64,000 nt of DNA, from assembly GCA_023212695.1 (NCBI GenBank), contig JALCCG010000052.1:1-64000 (forward strand), in the 5' to 3' direction. The notes below the pieces were generated by a model. It had not been told where the DNA came from and made no database searches. It worked only from the letters and a program-made list of their open reading frames with translations. Positions within the stretch are counted from its first letter, which is position 1. Each line of letters starts with the position of its first letter. Of this stretch, positions 1 through 10,993 are shown piece by piece. Source of the DNA: Sporisorium sorghi (taxonomy: Eukaryota > Basidiomycota > Ustilaginomycetes > Ustilaginales > Ustilaginaceae). The position numbers were made by a program, and so were the translations under genes.

Positions 1-14
1 GGGGGGGGAGGGGG

Positions 15-80
<66 letters not shown>
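1..80. repeat. Poly-G tract
   Basis: The first 80 bases are G except for A at positions 9 and 17. It is a homopolymer with no coding value. Real length is uncertain because such tracts are poorly sequenced and assembled; it may be a contig-end or gap-edge artefact. A second long G tract lies at 7484-7556. Confidence 0.9.
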
Positions 81-81
<1 letters not shown>

Positions 82-1121
82 GCTGGAGTGGATGAGGAGA
101 GAGTGGTGAGTGAGAATGCTTTCAATGGTGAGGTTCGAGCGGGTATATATGGCTTTGATCTCGAGCCTTGTTCTGCCCTTTTGCTCTGTGTTGGCGAGTT
201 GATGATGGTGGATTGTAGGGAAGTAAGTGGGTGTATGTGTGGGTTGGGAACACCTCGAACACCCTCGAATCCGTGCCAAGTCGAGCTGAACCTTCACTAG
301 GACCCGCTATCCGACTCGCAACACCTTCCGGCAGCCAGCCTTCCGCACACTGCACCGTCCCCACCTGGCTCTCACGATGCTCCCACTTGCAAGCGTATCA
401 GTGGGATGAAATTTCAGGGGAGGCTGATGGTCCCACCCGTGCCCCACCATATGAAACAAGCCTCGGCGGTGGGATCGACATCAACCACTGCTCGGATACC
501 GTGTCCGACGCTGGGATCCCACCACGCCCCCACCGTGCAGCTTAATCCCGACAATGAAGGTCGCCGTCGTGGCGCTGGACACTGGTGTCAACTTTCACCT
601 AACCAAAGCCCGCCCGCCCACTTTCGAGGGGGACTCACACGCCTCGTCACAGTCACAGTCACATCATCCTCACCAGCTGCTGTGATTGTGGGAGGATGGT
701 GGCGTTGGTGGGATGCAGGCTTCATCTCAGGCACATCGCTCGCTGGCTGTGTGGGTTGCCAGCTGGTGGGGAGACTCTACTTTTGTGACGATGATACCAT
801 CGTACTCTGACCGACGCCCGACAGGTGTTGTTTTGACAGGCAGCGGGCGATTCGCGCTCTTGTGCGTTTCGCAGCTGCACGCCAAACCTCAGTTGATAGA
901 TAACCCGCCGCAAGATTCAAGGAAAAGACCGCCAAGAAGAAGCGAGTATCTCCGCTTGCTGTCGTTGGTTGGGTGTTACGTACATGTCGAAAGGTGCTCG
1001 GAATCCGAGATTGCACATCGACGACAGACGAAGATGGATGCTACGTTCTTGACCACCATCATCCGTCCCTTTGCATGGCATGGACGCATTGGACACACGT
1101 CGTTGACCTATCCTCTGCAGC
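81..1121. other. Intergenic stretch upstream of the PQ-loop gene
   Basis: No reading frame here looks coding. The stretch has several short GTGGGA/TCCCAC inverted motifs between about 400 and 530 and between 690 and 770, and otherwise nothing I can name. It presumably carries the promoter and 5' leader of the PQ-loop gene that starts at 1122. Confidence 0.5.
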
Positions 1122-2178
1122 ATGCCCAAGAACGCCGTGGCTGAAAAGTATGTTTCCTCCTCGGCACCAACACTTGCATTGTATCCAACAAACCCCAATA
1201 CTCACCCACGTCTCTCCTCTTCCCTTGTTTGCGGTACAGCGTGCTGGGTACGATCGGCACCGTGCTATGGTCGTTCCAGCTCGTCCCACAAATCCTCAAA
1301 TCCCACCGTGCCAAAGACACAGCCGGCCTGTCCGCATACCTCCTTCTGATCTGGGTCGCCGGCTCCATCCCCCAGGGCACCTATCTCGTAGTCCAGAACA
1401 TCAACATCCCGCTCATAATCCAGCCGCAGCTCTTCTCGACGTTTGCGATCATCGCCATGGCGCAGTGCTGGCGCTACTCGCACGGTGTGTCTACCCGGAA
1501 GTGCGTCGCGGGGGCTGTGGCGACCGGTGTGGTGGCGGGTGGGTGCGAGGTGGGGTTTTACTTTTTGTGCAAGCTGGGCGAAGATAGGGGCACGGAGGCG
1601 GGTACGAAGGTCATGGGTATCGTGGGTGCGGTTCTGATCGTGGTCGGGTTGGTGCCGCAGTACTACGAGATTTGGCGGTATAGGGAGGTCAAGGGGATCA
1701 GTCTGTGGTTTCTGGCGATTGATTGTAGTGGCGGCGTGTTTAGCTTGTCGAGTCTGGTGTTTAAGGAGAGTTTTGACGGGATCGCTGCTGCCAAGTAAGT
1801 TTTGTTTCCCCGCCAAGAAGGATACGATGTTGTCGTGGACGTTACTGACAGATGTGGTTGGAGTCAAACAGCTACATCGGGATCGTAGTGCTCGAGCTGG
1901 GCATCTTCGCGTGCTACCTCGTCCTCAACCCGAAAGCGGCGCGTCGACGATTGGAAGAACAGCAACACGCGATACAGAGCGAGTCCGGCACGCCAACAGC
2001 GAGCACAGCAGCAGCAGCAGCACAGGGCGGGCACGACATCGAAGCGGCACACAGACCGACCAACAAGACCACGCCCGAATGGTCAAGACACACGACATGG
2101 GACGAAAAGTCGCCGCCTCTGTGCTCGGACTCGCCAACCAACCGGATCGACACGAACCACGCAAGACTTCCGGCATAG
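1122..2178 (+). CDS. PQ-loop repeat membrane protein
   Basis: Predicted polytopic membrane protein of the PQ-loop (MtN3/cystinosin-like) superfamily, about 295 aa from three exons: 1122-1147, 1240-1794 and 1872-2178. Splice sites are GTATGT...TACAG and GTAAGT...AACAG, and both junctions keep the frame. The first junction joins a short start (MPKNAVAEN) to VLGTIGTVLW. Two PQ motifs are visible, QLVPQ near residue 21 and GLVPQ near residue 145, each followed by a basic stretch, with hydrophobic segments between them as in seven-helix PQ-loop proteins. The C-terminal 80 residues are polar, with an Ala run from a CAG repeat, and probably disordered. Some family members move amino acids or cystine across lysosome or vacuole membranes; the substrate here cannot be told. 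The gene is followed convergently by a minus-strand gene about 75 bases away. Confidence 0.85.
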
Positions 2179-2253
2179 ATGACCCGCACACACGCACACT
2201 GTACTTGTACCATCCCACGCAATCGCATTGCATTTTGCCATCACGCAAAACAA

Positions 2254-3273
2254 TCAACCCTCATACCCCTCCCTGATCAACCACCGCTCGATCTCCTTGA
2301 TGACCTTATCGTCCTTCTGGCCCTTTGCGTCCAACACTGTGACCTTACCCTGGTGCGCAGCCGTGTTCGCGCCGCCGTTCGCCACGATGAGCGTGTTCAG
2401 CTTCGGGTGCTTGCCGAACAGCGTCAGCGCCAAAGTGTCGTCGAGGTCCGAAATCACCACCAGCCCTGAGATGGCCGGTCGCGAGCCGAACATGCCTCCA
2501 CCGCCAAAGATCTTGCTCAGGAAGCCACCGCCGCCGCCGGGCTCGATGTACGAGCTGACGACGTGGGCTGTCGATGCCGGGCTTGCGTCGGCGGCGTGGT
2601 GCACGAACAGCACGGGTTGGCGCTGCAGATTGCTCAGCCTGATCTGCGTGTGCAGCTCGTCCGCCAGCCTTGCGGTGATCTTATCCACCCCTTCATGCGT
2701 CTTCGCCTCAGCCTCATCGCCGTCGGAGGGCAGAGCGAGGTTCATCTGCAAACAATCGTACCCCGCCTCCCTGAAATACCCGATCCAAGGGAACCACTTC
2801 TCCCGCTCACCCCCTCCACCGCCCAAATTAGAAACAAGACTCTTGACCAGCCCCTGACCGTGGGTCTGCGAAGTGAGGAACACCAGCGCGACCGTCTGCC
2901 GTCTCGGCGCTGCGGGCGACGCGGCACGCAGCAGCGTCGACGACCCGTTCGCTTCCTTGCCGTCGCCGGATTCGGCCTCGAGCGGAGCGTGGATGGAAAA
3001 GTTACGCTGCAGCGGATGTACCTCAGCGTTGGAGAGGTAGATGAATCCGCCGCCAGCAGCCATGAGCCCGCCACCGAGCGTCTTGAGCGGCCAGCGCTTG
3101 GGCGCGGTAGCAGGCGAGGTAGGGTGGGAGCGGTTCGGCGATGCGTGGACGCTGCGTGCGGCGAGGAGGAATGGAGCGGGAGCCGTGGGGCTGAACGCGG
3201 GTTTGGCGTGTCGCAGCGTCGATGCCGCTTGATCGCGCAGCAGGGGCCGGCTTGCGATGAGTGGTGCTGACAT
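2254..3273 (-). CDS. Putative mitochondrial alpha/beta-hydrolase-like protein
   Basis: Single-exon protein of 339 aa, starting at the ATG that opens MSAPLIASRPLLRD. The frame is open 38 codons further upstream, but that part is proline-rich and unlikely to be coding. The N-terminus is rich in Arg, Ser and Ala without acidic residues, as in a mitochondrial presequence. A Gly/Ala-rich hydrophobic stretch near residues 65-80 could be a membrane anchor. The middle (TVALVFLTSQ, then WFPWIGYFREAGYDCLQMNL and PVLFVHHAA) resembles the strand and loop pattern of an alpha/beta hydrolase, but I see no clear GxSxG nucleophile elbow. It may therefore be a non-catalytic relative. The C-terminus (GLVVISDLDD, then LNTLIVANGG) fits the last core strands. 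Gly-rich inserts are present. Function unknown. Confidence 0.75.
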   Translation of the reverse strand: MSAPLIASRPLLRDQAASTLRHAKPAFSPTAPAPFLLAARSVHASPNRSHPTSPATAPKRWPLKTLGGGLMAAGGGFIYLSNAEVHPLQRNFSIHAPLEAESGDGKEANGSSTLLRAASPAAPRRQTVALVFLTSQTHGQGLVKSLVSNLGGGGGEREKWFPWIGYFREAGYDCLQMNLALPSDGDEAEAKTHEGVDKITARLADELHTQIRLSNLQRQPVLFVHHAADASPASTAHVVSSYIEPGGGGGFLSKIFGGGGMFGSRPAISGLVVISDLDDTLALTLFGKHPKLNTLIVANGGANTAAHQGKVTVLDAKGQKDDKVIKEIERWLIREGYEG

Positions 3274-3437
3274 GGTTCGAGGTTGAAGAGGAGATGGTGG
3301 TGGTGGTGGCAGGACAAGGCTCTTCCATCCATGACGCTGTCTAGGCATGTGGAGGCATTGAGGTGCAGCGGGAGAGCCTACCCCCAAAGAAATTTTGTAG
3401 GCTATATAAACGCAACATTATTTGTTCCGACTACGCA

Positions 3438-3557
3438 GCTTCTTTAGCTCAGTTGGTACGAGCGTCCGACTGAAGAATTCAGTTTCTTTGAAAAAGTCGT
3501 CGCTGATGAAGCGGATTGCATATCGGGAGGTCACCTGTTCGACCCAGGTAAGGAGCA
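3438..3557 (+). tRNA. tRNA-Phe(GAA) with a 46-nt intron
   Basis: A full cloverleaf can be drawn. The acceptor arm is GCTTCTT with AAGGAGC (one G-U pair) and discriminator A at 3557. The D stem is GCTC/GAGC. The anticodon stem is TCCGA with TCGGG, around a loop CTGAAGA whose anticodon GAA is at 3472-3474. The T arm is ACCTG-TTCGACC-CAGGT. The intron, 3476-3521, sits at the canonical site after base 37; just inside it TTCAG can pair with CTGAA of the anticodon loop. Upstream are TATATAA near 3403 and ACTACGCA directly before the gene. Downstream are T runs at 3564-3570 and 3577-3590 that fit a pol III terminator. A near-identical copy lies in inverse orientation at 39778-39898. Confidence 0.95.
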
Positions 3558-3563
3558 TTTTCC

Positions 3564-3590
3564 TTTTTTTCCGGCCTTTTTTTTTTTTTT
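3564..3590 (+). terminator. Pol III T-run terminator of tRNA-Phe
   Basis: A run of seven T (3564-3570) six bases after the mature tRNA end is followed by a backup run of fourteen T (3577-3590). This is the usual RNA polymerase III stop signal. Confidence 0.8.
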
Positions 3591-3754
3591 GAGATGACCA
3601 GCGTGACGTGGGGTAACAATGCAGCAAATTCACTCAGAAACGCGTTAATTTTTTTTTTTGGCAGCGCAAAAAGATCAACACGACTGAATCTGTCTGTGCG
3701 ACTCTGCATCCTCATCATCATCATCATTCGCAGCAGCCATCATAGACGTCGACC

Positions 3755-6700
3755 ATGGTGTTCATCGTCAAGATACCCAATCGCTCACGCGCAAATACCC
3801 CGGAAGCGTCCAACACGCCTTCCACCGAGCATCCTCCTGCACCAACAGCCTCGACCACGGAGACACAAACACCGATGGCTTCGAATACGAGCGCAGGTGC
3901 AGCATCTGCTATGCCTGCAGAGCTCGATGTGCTACTCGCCCCATCCGTGCTCAATCATCGATACGTGCGCGGTGTAGACAAGAGTCTTATTGTCGAACGT
4001 CCAGAACGCATCCGGGCGGTTCTTCTTGGGATTGCCACGGCCATTGGCAAGTCGGGAACGGATCAGGCTCAACATCCGCCTTTGCCTCAGTCTGTGTCGA
4101 GTAACACCTTTCAGCACTCGTCGAGTCCTTCAACCAAGGCAGCAGGAGCAGTGGCATCATCGTTGTCTTTGATACACGACGCTCCCACTCTGGATGGCAC
4201 GGCAACATCAACACCGCCAGCGGCGGCAGCGCAGAGCAACGACGACGACGACGACGATCTCGTTGCACGACTCAACTCGCTGTCCGTGCAGTCCGATACC
4301 GTCCCGATCGCCACGACACAAGCACGCCAAAAGTTCCGCGTGCTCCATTCCACGAGGTCCTTGCCACTCGATCCACCCCATCCCGCTGTTGCTTTCGCGC
4401 ATGCACATGCTGACGAGAAAGTCACTGTGCTCGAAAGCGCTTACGAGCAAGCAAAGAAGAAGCGACGCGATGCAAGACCGTCCAACTCTGCGCGACCCTC
4501 AGCATCGACAGATGCGTCAAATCTGCTCCCGCACGCTGTAGATGCTAGCAGAGCAGAACGCGAAGCCACGCCCACACCTGCATCTTTCATGGCCGAGTCC
4601 CTGCCTCCAGTACAACAACAGCAGCAGCAAGAAGGACCGACCATCTCGACAGCCACCACCTCCCACGCTGCCTACCTCAAATACCTCTGCAGTCGCGCTC
4701 CCACCCACCCACCAGTCTCTCACCACAAGATGCAGCAATCATCTCCGTCGAAAACGCTGCCGCAAGACAGCGAGGCCTACACTTCGAGCGACGGCGAGGG
4801 CGATGACGCCATGCATCTCTCCGAGGTTCCTGAGCACTTGCCTCAGGGTGATCTGTATCTGGCAGGTCCTTCCGACTCGGCGAGCTTGGACGGTGGATCC
4901 GCAGAGGCGATCCGTCATGCTATGGGTGCGTGCTGCGAAGCTGTCGATCGCGTGACCCTCGCAGCAGCAGCTGCAGGGTCTGCAACAAGCTCATCCCAAA
5001 CAACGCTGCCGCTGCGCGAGATCAAGTACGACACTGCTGCAGCCACCGAAAACACCTCGCCCAGCGACGCGATCCCACCACCTCCCGCCAAGCGCGCGTT
5101 CGTCCTCAGCCGCCCACCCGGCCACCACTGCTCCGGCTCCACCCCGCAGGGTTTCTGCTGGGTCAACAACGCCATCGTCGCCGCAGCCCACGCCTACCTG
5201 CAACATGCCATCGACCGCGTCGTCATCCTGGACATCGACCTGCACCACGGCAACGGCACGCAGAACCTCGCATGGCGCATCAATGCCGACGCCAACAAGC
5301 ACGACGAAGCGCGTGCCGAGCGTGTTGCGAGCCTGCGTGCGGCTGCGCTGGAGCGGGCGCGGCAGGCGGTGGGGCGGAGCGGCGGGCACGGTGGGCGTGC
5401 GCACGCGAACAGGGCGAAGGTGGCGCTGAGCGCGGAGGACGAGGCGGAGGTGGAGCGAAAGGCGGGCGCGAGGGGGCTGAGGGTGTTCTACGGCTCGCTG
5501 CACGACATCGAGTCGTTTCCGTGCGAGGACGGCGACGCGGGCATGATCAAGGACGCGAGCACGTGTGTCGAGGGCGCACACGGACAGTGGATCTGGAACG
5601 GTAAGTTGTATTCGCGAAGAGGAACGCCCAGGATTAGAGACAATGGTAAAAGGTCCGAAGAAGCCCCGGCTTATCAAGCTGGCGAGTCTCGTGACGCACA
5701 ATGTATGCGCCGCCAATTGGCTAGCTGACATGAGGCGTCCCCCCCCCGTCCAATCCCTTCACTCCATCTCGACCCCATACTGACTCCATCTCCTCGTTTT
5801 GGCTCGACCACAGTCCACCTGGCGCACTACCGCACCGAACACGACTTCGCCCACCTATACACCACCCAGTACGCCGTCCTGTTCGACAAAGCCTCTCGCT
5901 TCCTCGCCGGCACCCACGCCGACCCGCAGCGCACGCTAGTCCTCATTTCAGCTGGCTTCGACGCATGCGCCTACGAGTACCCCGGCATGCAGCGCCACGG
6001 CAAGCACGTACCGCCCTCGTTCTACCACACCTTTGCACGCGACGCTGTGCGGTTCGCGGACGCCCATGCGGCGGGTAAACTCGTCTCGGTGCTCGAAGGC
6101 GGCTATAGCGATCGCGCGCTGTGCTCCGCCGCGCTGGCGCACGTTACCGGCCTCGCGAGTAGCGATGCGGAAGGAGAGGAGGAGTATTGGAAGTTGGACA
6201 ACCTGGTGGCGGTGGAGAAGGTGGCCAAGCGCATGGCTGCGCACGCTGCCGAGGCGGGTGCAAGCGGGGCGAACACGACGCCGAAGCGGAGACAGGCGGA
6301 GTTGGCGCCGTGGTTGGCGCTCACGTCGTGTGCGTTTGCTGCGTTCGAGCGCGCGTGTGGTAAGCAGCATGTTGTGCCGCTCGGTGCGGGGGCGACGGCG
6401 ACGCGCGGGGCGGCTGCGAGGTCCAGTGCAGCGACGGTGGCTGGGGGTAGTGCGGTGGCCAGCCCAGCAGGTGGTGGGGGAAGAGTGCTGCGCGGCAGAG
6501 GCGCGCTCAAATCCCGACCCGGCGCGGCGGCGGCGGCGGCGGCGGCGGCGGGGGTGGGGGACAGCGCGACATCGACCCCGCAGCCAAGACGCGCGGCGAG
6601 CCCGACTAAGGCCACGCCGACGCGCGCCGCGATTGCGGGCAAAAGGGAGAGCCCGAGCAAGAAGGCGTCCCCCGCCAAGATCAGGGGTGCTGTTGCAGGT

Positions 6701-7177
6701 GCGGGGCCGTTCGGGGCAGCGTCGACGCCAGTCAAGGCCGAGAGCCGGGAGGATGGAGGGGATGACGCGATGGATGTGGATACGCCGACGAGGGGTGTTG
6801 CGGTCGGTGCTGGTGGGGCCGGTGCGGGGGTGATGCGGATCTCGTCGATCGTGCATGCCCAGGAGGAGGGTGATGGTGCTGGTGATGTGAAGAGCCGTGA
6901 TCGGGGGCTCGATGAGCCGGAGCGGCAGCCGCAGCCGGAGCAGCAAGTGCAACAGCCTCAGGCGGAAACGCAGCAACTTGCAGGCGATTCAACGCAGACC
7001 GTCTCTGCGGTGCCCTCAATCTCGTTCAGCGCCGCAACCTCGACGACGAATCCAGCCTCAGCCACCCTCCCACCGGCGTCAGCGGCACCGGCACCCATTG
7101 CGCCGCAATCCTCCACCGCGACCACCGCGAAGACCACCAGTAGCACCTTGCCCAGCAGCACCAACCCCCATGCCTAG
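3755..7177 (+). CDS. HOS3: Hos3-type histone deacetylase
   Basis: Zinc-dependent class II histone deacetylase of the fungal Hos3 group. Two exons, 3755-5600 and 5814-7177, are joined by a GTAAGT...CACAG intron and give 1069 aa. The start ATG has an ACCATGG context. The catalytic domain begins near residue 59 (VLLAPSVLNHRYV) and is split by long Ser/Ala/acidic low-complexity inserts. It carries RPPGHHCSG near residue 452, ILDIDLHHGNGTQ near 490 with the DxDLHHG metal and His-pair motif, FPCEDGDAG near 590, and in exon 2 LISAGFDA and SVLEGGY. After about residue 760 it becomes Ala/Gly/Pro-rich, including an Ala run from a GCG repeat at about 6519-6548. The stop at 7177 may not be the true end, since a coding-like frame continues past it (see 7178-7858). 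Known role of the family: deacetylation of core histones in the nucleus. It is convergent with RIO1. Confidence 0.88.
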
Positions 7178-7483
7178 CACCCACCACCTTCTCGTCGGCG
7201 GAACGTCCTCCCCGCCGTCGCCCACGATCACCACTGCGCCCGTAACCCTCGTCGACGCGATGTCGCCGCCGTCGGGGCGCGTAGTCGACGCCAACGTGAG
7301 CGGGATTCTGCGCGCCTCTGCTGGTGGCGCAGACGGGCACGACTTGATGGGGCTCGACTTCCTGCGCTCCCGTGCGTTTACGTTCGCCAATGGGGAGGAG
7401 GGAGGCGAGGAAGACGCTCCTTGCCGGACTTGACGCTGCAGCAGGAGGGGTATTTTCCCCACGTGGAGACGGAGAGGGAGCAA

Positions 7484-7559
<76 letters not shown>

Positions 7560-7858
7560 CGCTGGCGGGATTGAGTCCGGAGAACGCGACGCTGGTGAGG
7601 GGGAGGAGTGGCAGTCTGTTCGGTGGGCGGGAGCTGGGTAGGCAGGATGGCGGGAAGGAGGTGGATGGGGATGCGGGTGAGAGGAAGGCGGAGACGTCGT
7701 CGTTGTATCCGCGCCTGCCCGAGGGGTCGGGGTCGCTGGGTGGCGCGCGCAGCAGTAGTAGGAGAGGCAGCAGTTGGAATGAGAGCGATGGAGGCCGCGG
7801 TGACAGTGACGGCGGCTTGTCGGGAACGCCAAGTCGATGCGCTGCGAATAGGGTTTGA
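7178..7858 (+). other. Coding-like tail of the deacetylase gene in shifted frames
   Basis: After the stop at 7175-7177 a second frame looks coding up to 7433 (LLVGGTSSPP, then MGLDFLRSRAF). A third piece, in the original frame again, runs from about 7421 through the poly-G tract to a TGA at 7858 (LAGLSPENATLVRG, then SSLYPRLPEGSG). The offset is +1 near a five-C run at 7165-7169 and -1 near 7412-7421, so the two cancel. Either the gene has suffered two compensating indels, the assembly has errors near the G tract, or a small intron is missed. I infer that this is the C-terminal end of the same protein. Confidence 0.5.
7484..7556. repeat. Poly-G tract of 73 nt
   Basis: An uninterrupted run of G. 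If translated in the flanking frame it would give about 24 consecutive glycines. It lies in the tail of the deacetylase gene. The length is likely to be unstable or mis-assembled. Confidence 0.9.
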
Positions 7859-8102
7859 ATCAGTGCTTCACCCGGACGCGAAGTCGTCTTTGACTTGCGC
7901 TTTAGCGCAACATCACACCCACACTCGTTGCTCTCTCACATCCTGCGTCGACACTGTCACACTCTTCTGCGCACACGCAATCCATTCCCATGACACACAC
8001 GTTGCACACCTCATCCCATCCCACCGCGCACACAAGTCCGAGTGAACCTAGAAGAGCCTGCACCAGCGGCATACATTTCCATTCCCCTGAGCGCCAATCG
8101 TT

Positions 8103-10364
8103 CTACTTGTGATTCTTCTTCATCCGACGCTTTTTCTCGGCCTTGGGCATCTTGGTCTTGCGCTTTTCGCGGTTGGCCTGCTTCGTTTCCTTCTTCGCTT
8201 GCTTCTTCAGCGCCTTCGCTTGCTCTTTCGTCAGCTTGGCGTCCTTGGGGTGCACGTTCGGTGTGTCGTCGGATGAGTCTGCGTCGGAGTCCGAGTCCGA
8301 GTCGCCATCGGAATCGGAGTCAGTGTCAGAATGCGAATCGTGCTCCTGGTTAGTAGTGTCGATGGCGGAGGAGGGCTTGGTAGCGGTAGACTGGGCGGCG
8401 GGGAGGAGCGTCGAGAACGATCCTTCTTCCTTGGCGGTGGAGCGCTGCTTCTTTTGAAGCTCGATCTCGCGCTCCGGATCATCCACCTCGTGCAGCGAAA
8501 ATGGAATGTACGTCGCTTTGAACACTTCGTCGTCGTTGGCGCCACCGTTCTTGTCGGCGCTTCCCGCAACACCGTCAGCAGCACCGTTGGCGGCGGTACT
8601 GGCGGCAGTGGCGGTCTCCGGCTCGACCGACAGCTGATGCATCAACTGTTCGAGTGTCTCCATGAGCGATGCTTCGCTCTCCCTCGTAACGAGTGATGCC
8701 GGTGCACCGTTGGAGGCTGAGCCTGAGGCGGCGCTGGCGGTGTTGAGACCCGTGTACCATGCGCCTCCTCCGATGACCTTGTTTTGCGCTGTCACTGTCG
8801 GTTCCGCCGCTGCTGGAGTAGAGCCAGCTTTATCACCGTTCGCCGGCGTCGCTGCTGAACTAGTCTGCAACCGCAGCTCCGCATCGTGCGCTGCATTCGG
8901 ATTGGGCGCATCGTCCTCGTGAAAATCCGCATCCTGCTTCTCCAACCCGGCCCGCCCACCCTTCCTCGCCACCTCGCCACCTTTGGGCTCGCTAACGACA
9001 AACTCGAACGACCTCCTCAACCCCAACGTCGCCACTCCGCTCTTCGCAAAGTACTCGTCGACGTGGCCCAGATCCGCACGCAAGAAATCATACGCCCGCG
9101 GATGGTCGTGCTCCACCGACTGCGAAACATCAATGATCCACAGATGCCCCTCGTGGTACAGGATATTGTACTCGCTCAAGTCGGCGTGCACGAGCCTGCA
9201 CACGTGGTACATGATCCGCACGCTCGCCAGCAGCTCCCTGTACAGCCGCGACCACACCTCGACCTCCGTACCGATCATGTCATCCGCATCCTTCAACCGC
9301 GGGCTCGCCCAGCCGTCGCTATCGCCCAGGAACTGCATCACCAGCACGTGGTCCCTCAACTCGACGGGGACAGGCGCCCGCAACCCCGCCGAAACCATCC
9401 TCTTGAGGTTGCGCGCCTCCTTCTCCGCCCACAACCTGACCATCTTGCGCGGATTATGCTTCGCGTAGCCGTGGCGGAAGCGGAACTCGCCGCTGACATA
9501 GCGGTCGCGGTCCTTGAACACCAAGATGCTCGTCTTGTAGATCTTGAGCGCCAAACTACCCTTTTGTGCGTTATCGTCAGCGGCGGCGGTGGTGGCGTGG
9601 TAGACATTGGCCTCTTTGCCCGTGCTTACGCAGCCGTTGACCGACTCGAGCAGCCCGCGGTTGACCATCTTGTACAGGATGATCATGGTGCGTGGGTCGA
9701 GCACGCCTTCGACCGTGGCGCGGTCGGCTTTGTCTTTGATGCGCACGGCGTCGCGCCCACCGAGGGCTTTGCGTGGGACGGTGGAGTTGACGCCGCCGCC
9801 GATGGCGGAGGAAGGGTCGTACATATCGTCGACGCGGACTCGGGAGGCGAATCTGGACAGCGACTCCATCTGCGACGCGGTGCGTGTTTGACCGGTGGAG
9901 GGGCCTGCTCCAGCGGAGGCGGTGGCGGCGGTTGCGGTAGATTGCTTGCTGGAAGAAGGTGCGGGGCGTCGGCGGCGGTTCATCGCGGGGAGTGGGGTGG
10001 CGAAAGAGTTCGAGGCTGATGCTGCGGTTTTCGACGAAGACGCAGAAGCAGTGGAGCTGATCGCATTCGCCAGCTGACGCGAGCGGTTGAACTGCTTGGT
10101 GAAGTCGCCGCGCGCCAGCTCCCAGTCCGCATCCTCGACCGCACCGTATCCCGTAGCATCGTCGTCGTCGTCATCCTCCTCTTCAATGAAATCGTCCTCC
10201 TCGGAATCTTCGGCGTCCGAAGCGGGCCTTAGCAAGTCCGAGATCTCTTGGCGACGTTGGTGTTGGGAATGCGCCGTGTCTTGGTCCTGTGCGGCCTGCA
10301 GATGTTGCTGGTTGAGGGCTGACTGGTCCAGGTCTGAAGTGTCGTCAAATTGACCTCCTTCCAT
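8103..10364 (-). CDS. RIO1: Serine/threonine protein kinase Rio1
   Basis: Atypical RIO-family kinase, 753 aa, single exon. I chose the ATG that opens MEGGQFDDTSD; the frame is open further upstream, but that part is low-complexity promoter sequence. Order of parts: an acidic N-terminus (EEDDDDDDATGYG), then the RIO domain at about residues 225-480. It shows the nucleotide loop (STGKEANVYHA), the ATP lysine in LALKIYKTSIL, the RIO1 signature FKDRDRYVSGEFRFRHGY, the catalytic loop LVHADLSEYNILY and the metal-binding aspartate in IIDVSQSVEHDHP. The C-terminus has an Asp/Ser repeat followed by a Lys/Arg-rich tail, typical of Rio1. Family role: late cytoplasmic 40S subunit maturation and recycling of trans-acting factors. 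It is divergent from the F-BAR/RhoGAP gene, with 629 bases between the starts. Confidence 0.95.
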   Translation of the reverse strand: MEGGQFDDTSDLDQSALNQQHLQAAQDQDTAHSQHQRRQEISDLLRPASDAEDSEEDDFIEEEDDDDDDATGYGAVEDADWELARGDFTKQFNRSRQLANAISSTASASSSKTAASASNSFATPLPAMNRRRRPAPSSSKQSTATAATASAGAGPSTGQTRTASQMESLSRFASRVRVDDMYDPSSAIGGGVNSTVPRKALGGRDAVRIKDKADRATVEGVLDPRTMIILYKMVNRGLLESVNGCVSTGKEANVYHATTAAADDNAQKGSLALKIYKTSILVFKDRDRYVSGEFRFRHGYAKHNPRKMVRLWAEKEARNLKRMVSAGLRAPVPVELRDHVLVMQFLGDSDGWASPRLKDADDMIGTEVEVWSRLYRELLASVRIMYHVCRLVHADLSEYNILYHEGHLWIIDVSQSVEHDHPRAYDFLRADLGHVDEYFAKSGVATLGLRRSFEFVVSEPKGGEVARKGGRAGLEKQDADFHEDDAPNPNAAHDAELRLQTSSAATPANGDKAGSTPAAAEPTVTAQNKVIGGGAWYTGLNTASAASGSASNGAPASLVTRESEASLMETLEQLMHQLSVEPETATAASTAANGAADGVAGSADKNGGANDDEVFKATYIPFSLHEVDDPEREIELQKKQRSTAKEEGSFSTLLPAAQSTATKPSSAIDTTNQEHDSHSDTDSDSDGDSDSDSDADSSDDTPNVHPKDAKLTKEQAKALKKQAKKETKQANREKRKTKMPKAEKKRRMKKNHK

Positions 10365-10993
10365 GGTGGTAGTGGTGGTATGTGTTGTTGTAGAGGGGGA
10401 TGCGTAATGATTGACGGTGGCGATGGTGGTGATGGTGAGCTCACAAATTCGCAACTTCGAAGGAAGTTTTGGCTGCAACGAAAAAAAAAAATAAAATGGA
10501 CCCTTTCGGTTGGCCATCCGAGTTCCGCGCTTTGGGGTGCGGCTTAACAAAGTTGGATTTTTGACAGCTCCACCTCTCGCACTGGCATATGCAGCAGCGG
10601 GGGGAAAAAAAATAAAATAAAATAAAATAAAAATGCGCACAAATGCTGTGCTGTGCTGTGCTGTCGCTGCGTTGCGCTGTGCTACGTGCTGCAGCCTCTG
10701 AATCCCGCCGCCCGCGCCAACACCAGCAACACACACACAGCCTGCAGAGTGTGAAATGAGGAGGAACATGCGTGCGTGTGAGCGAAAAGCAAGCGTTGGT
10801 CTCGGCTGCATACAACAAAGCTCAGCTTTGAAGCGTAGGCTGAGCGAAACAAGGTTGAAACGCTGCTTTCTCTACCACCATCACACACATTCCCACGCTT
10901 TCAACTGGATTCCTAGAGCACTGTCGGTACCTTCCGACTAGATCCATCGGAAACCTACCGAAAGGAAGATCCCACTGGGGCATATCACCCACG
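10365..10993. promoter_or_regulatory. Shared upstream region of RIO1 and the F-BAR/RhoGAP gene
   Basis: This 629-base divergent promoter contains a run of TAAAA repeats at about 10609-10633, followed by tandem GCTGT/TGCTG repeats around 10644-10682 and an ACACACACA stretch near 10730. No clear TATA box or known binding site was identified. Confidence 0.5.
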
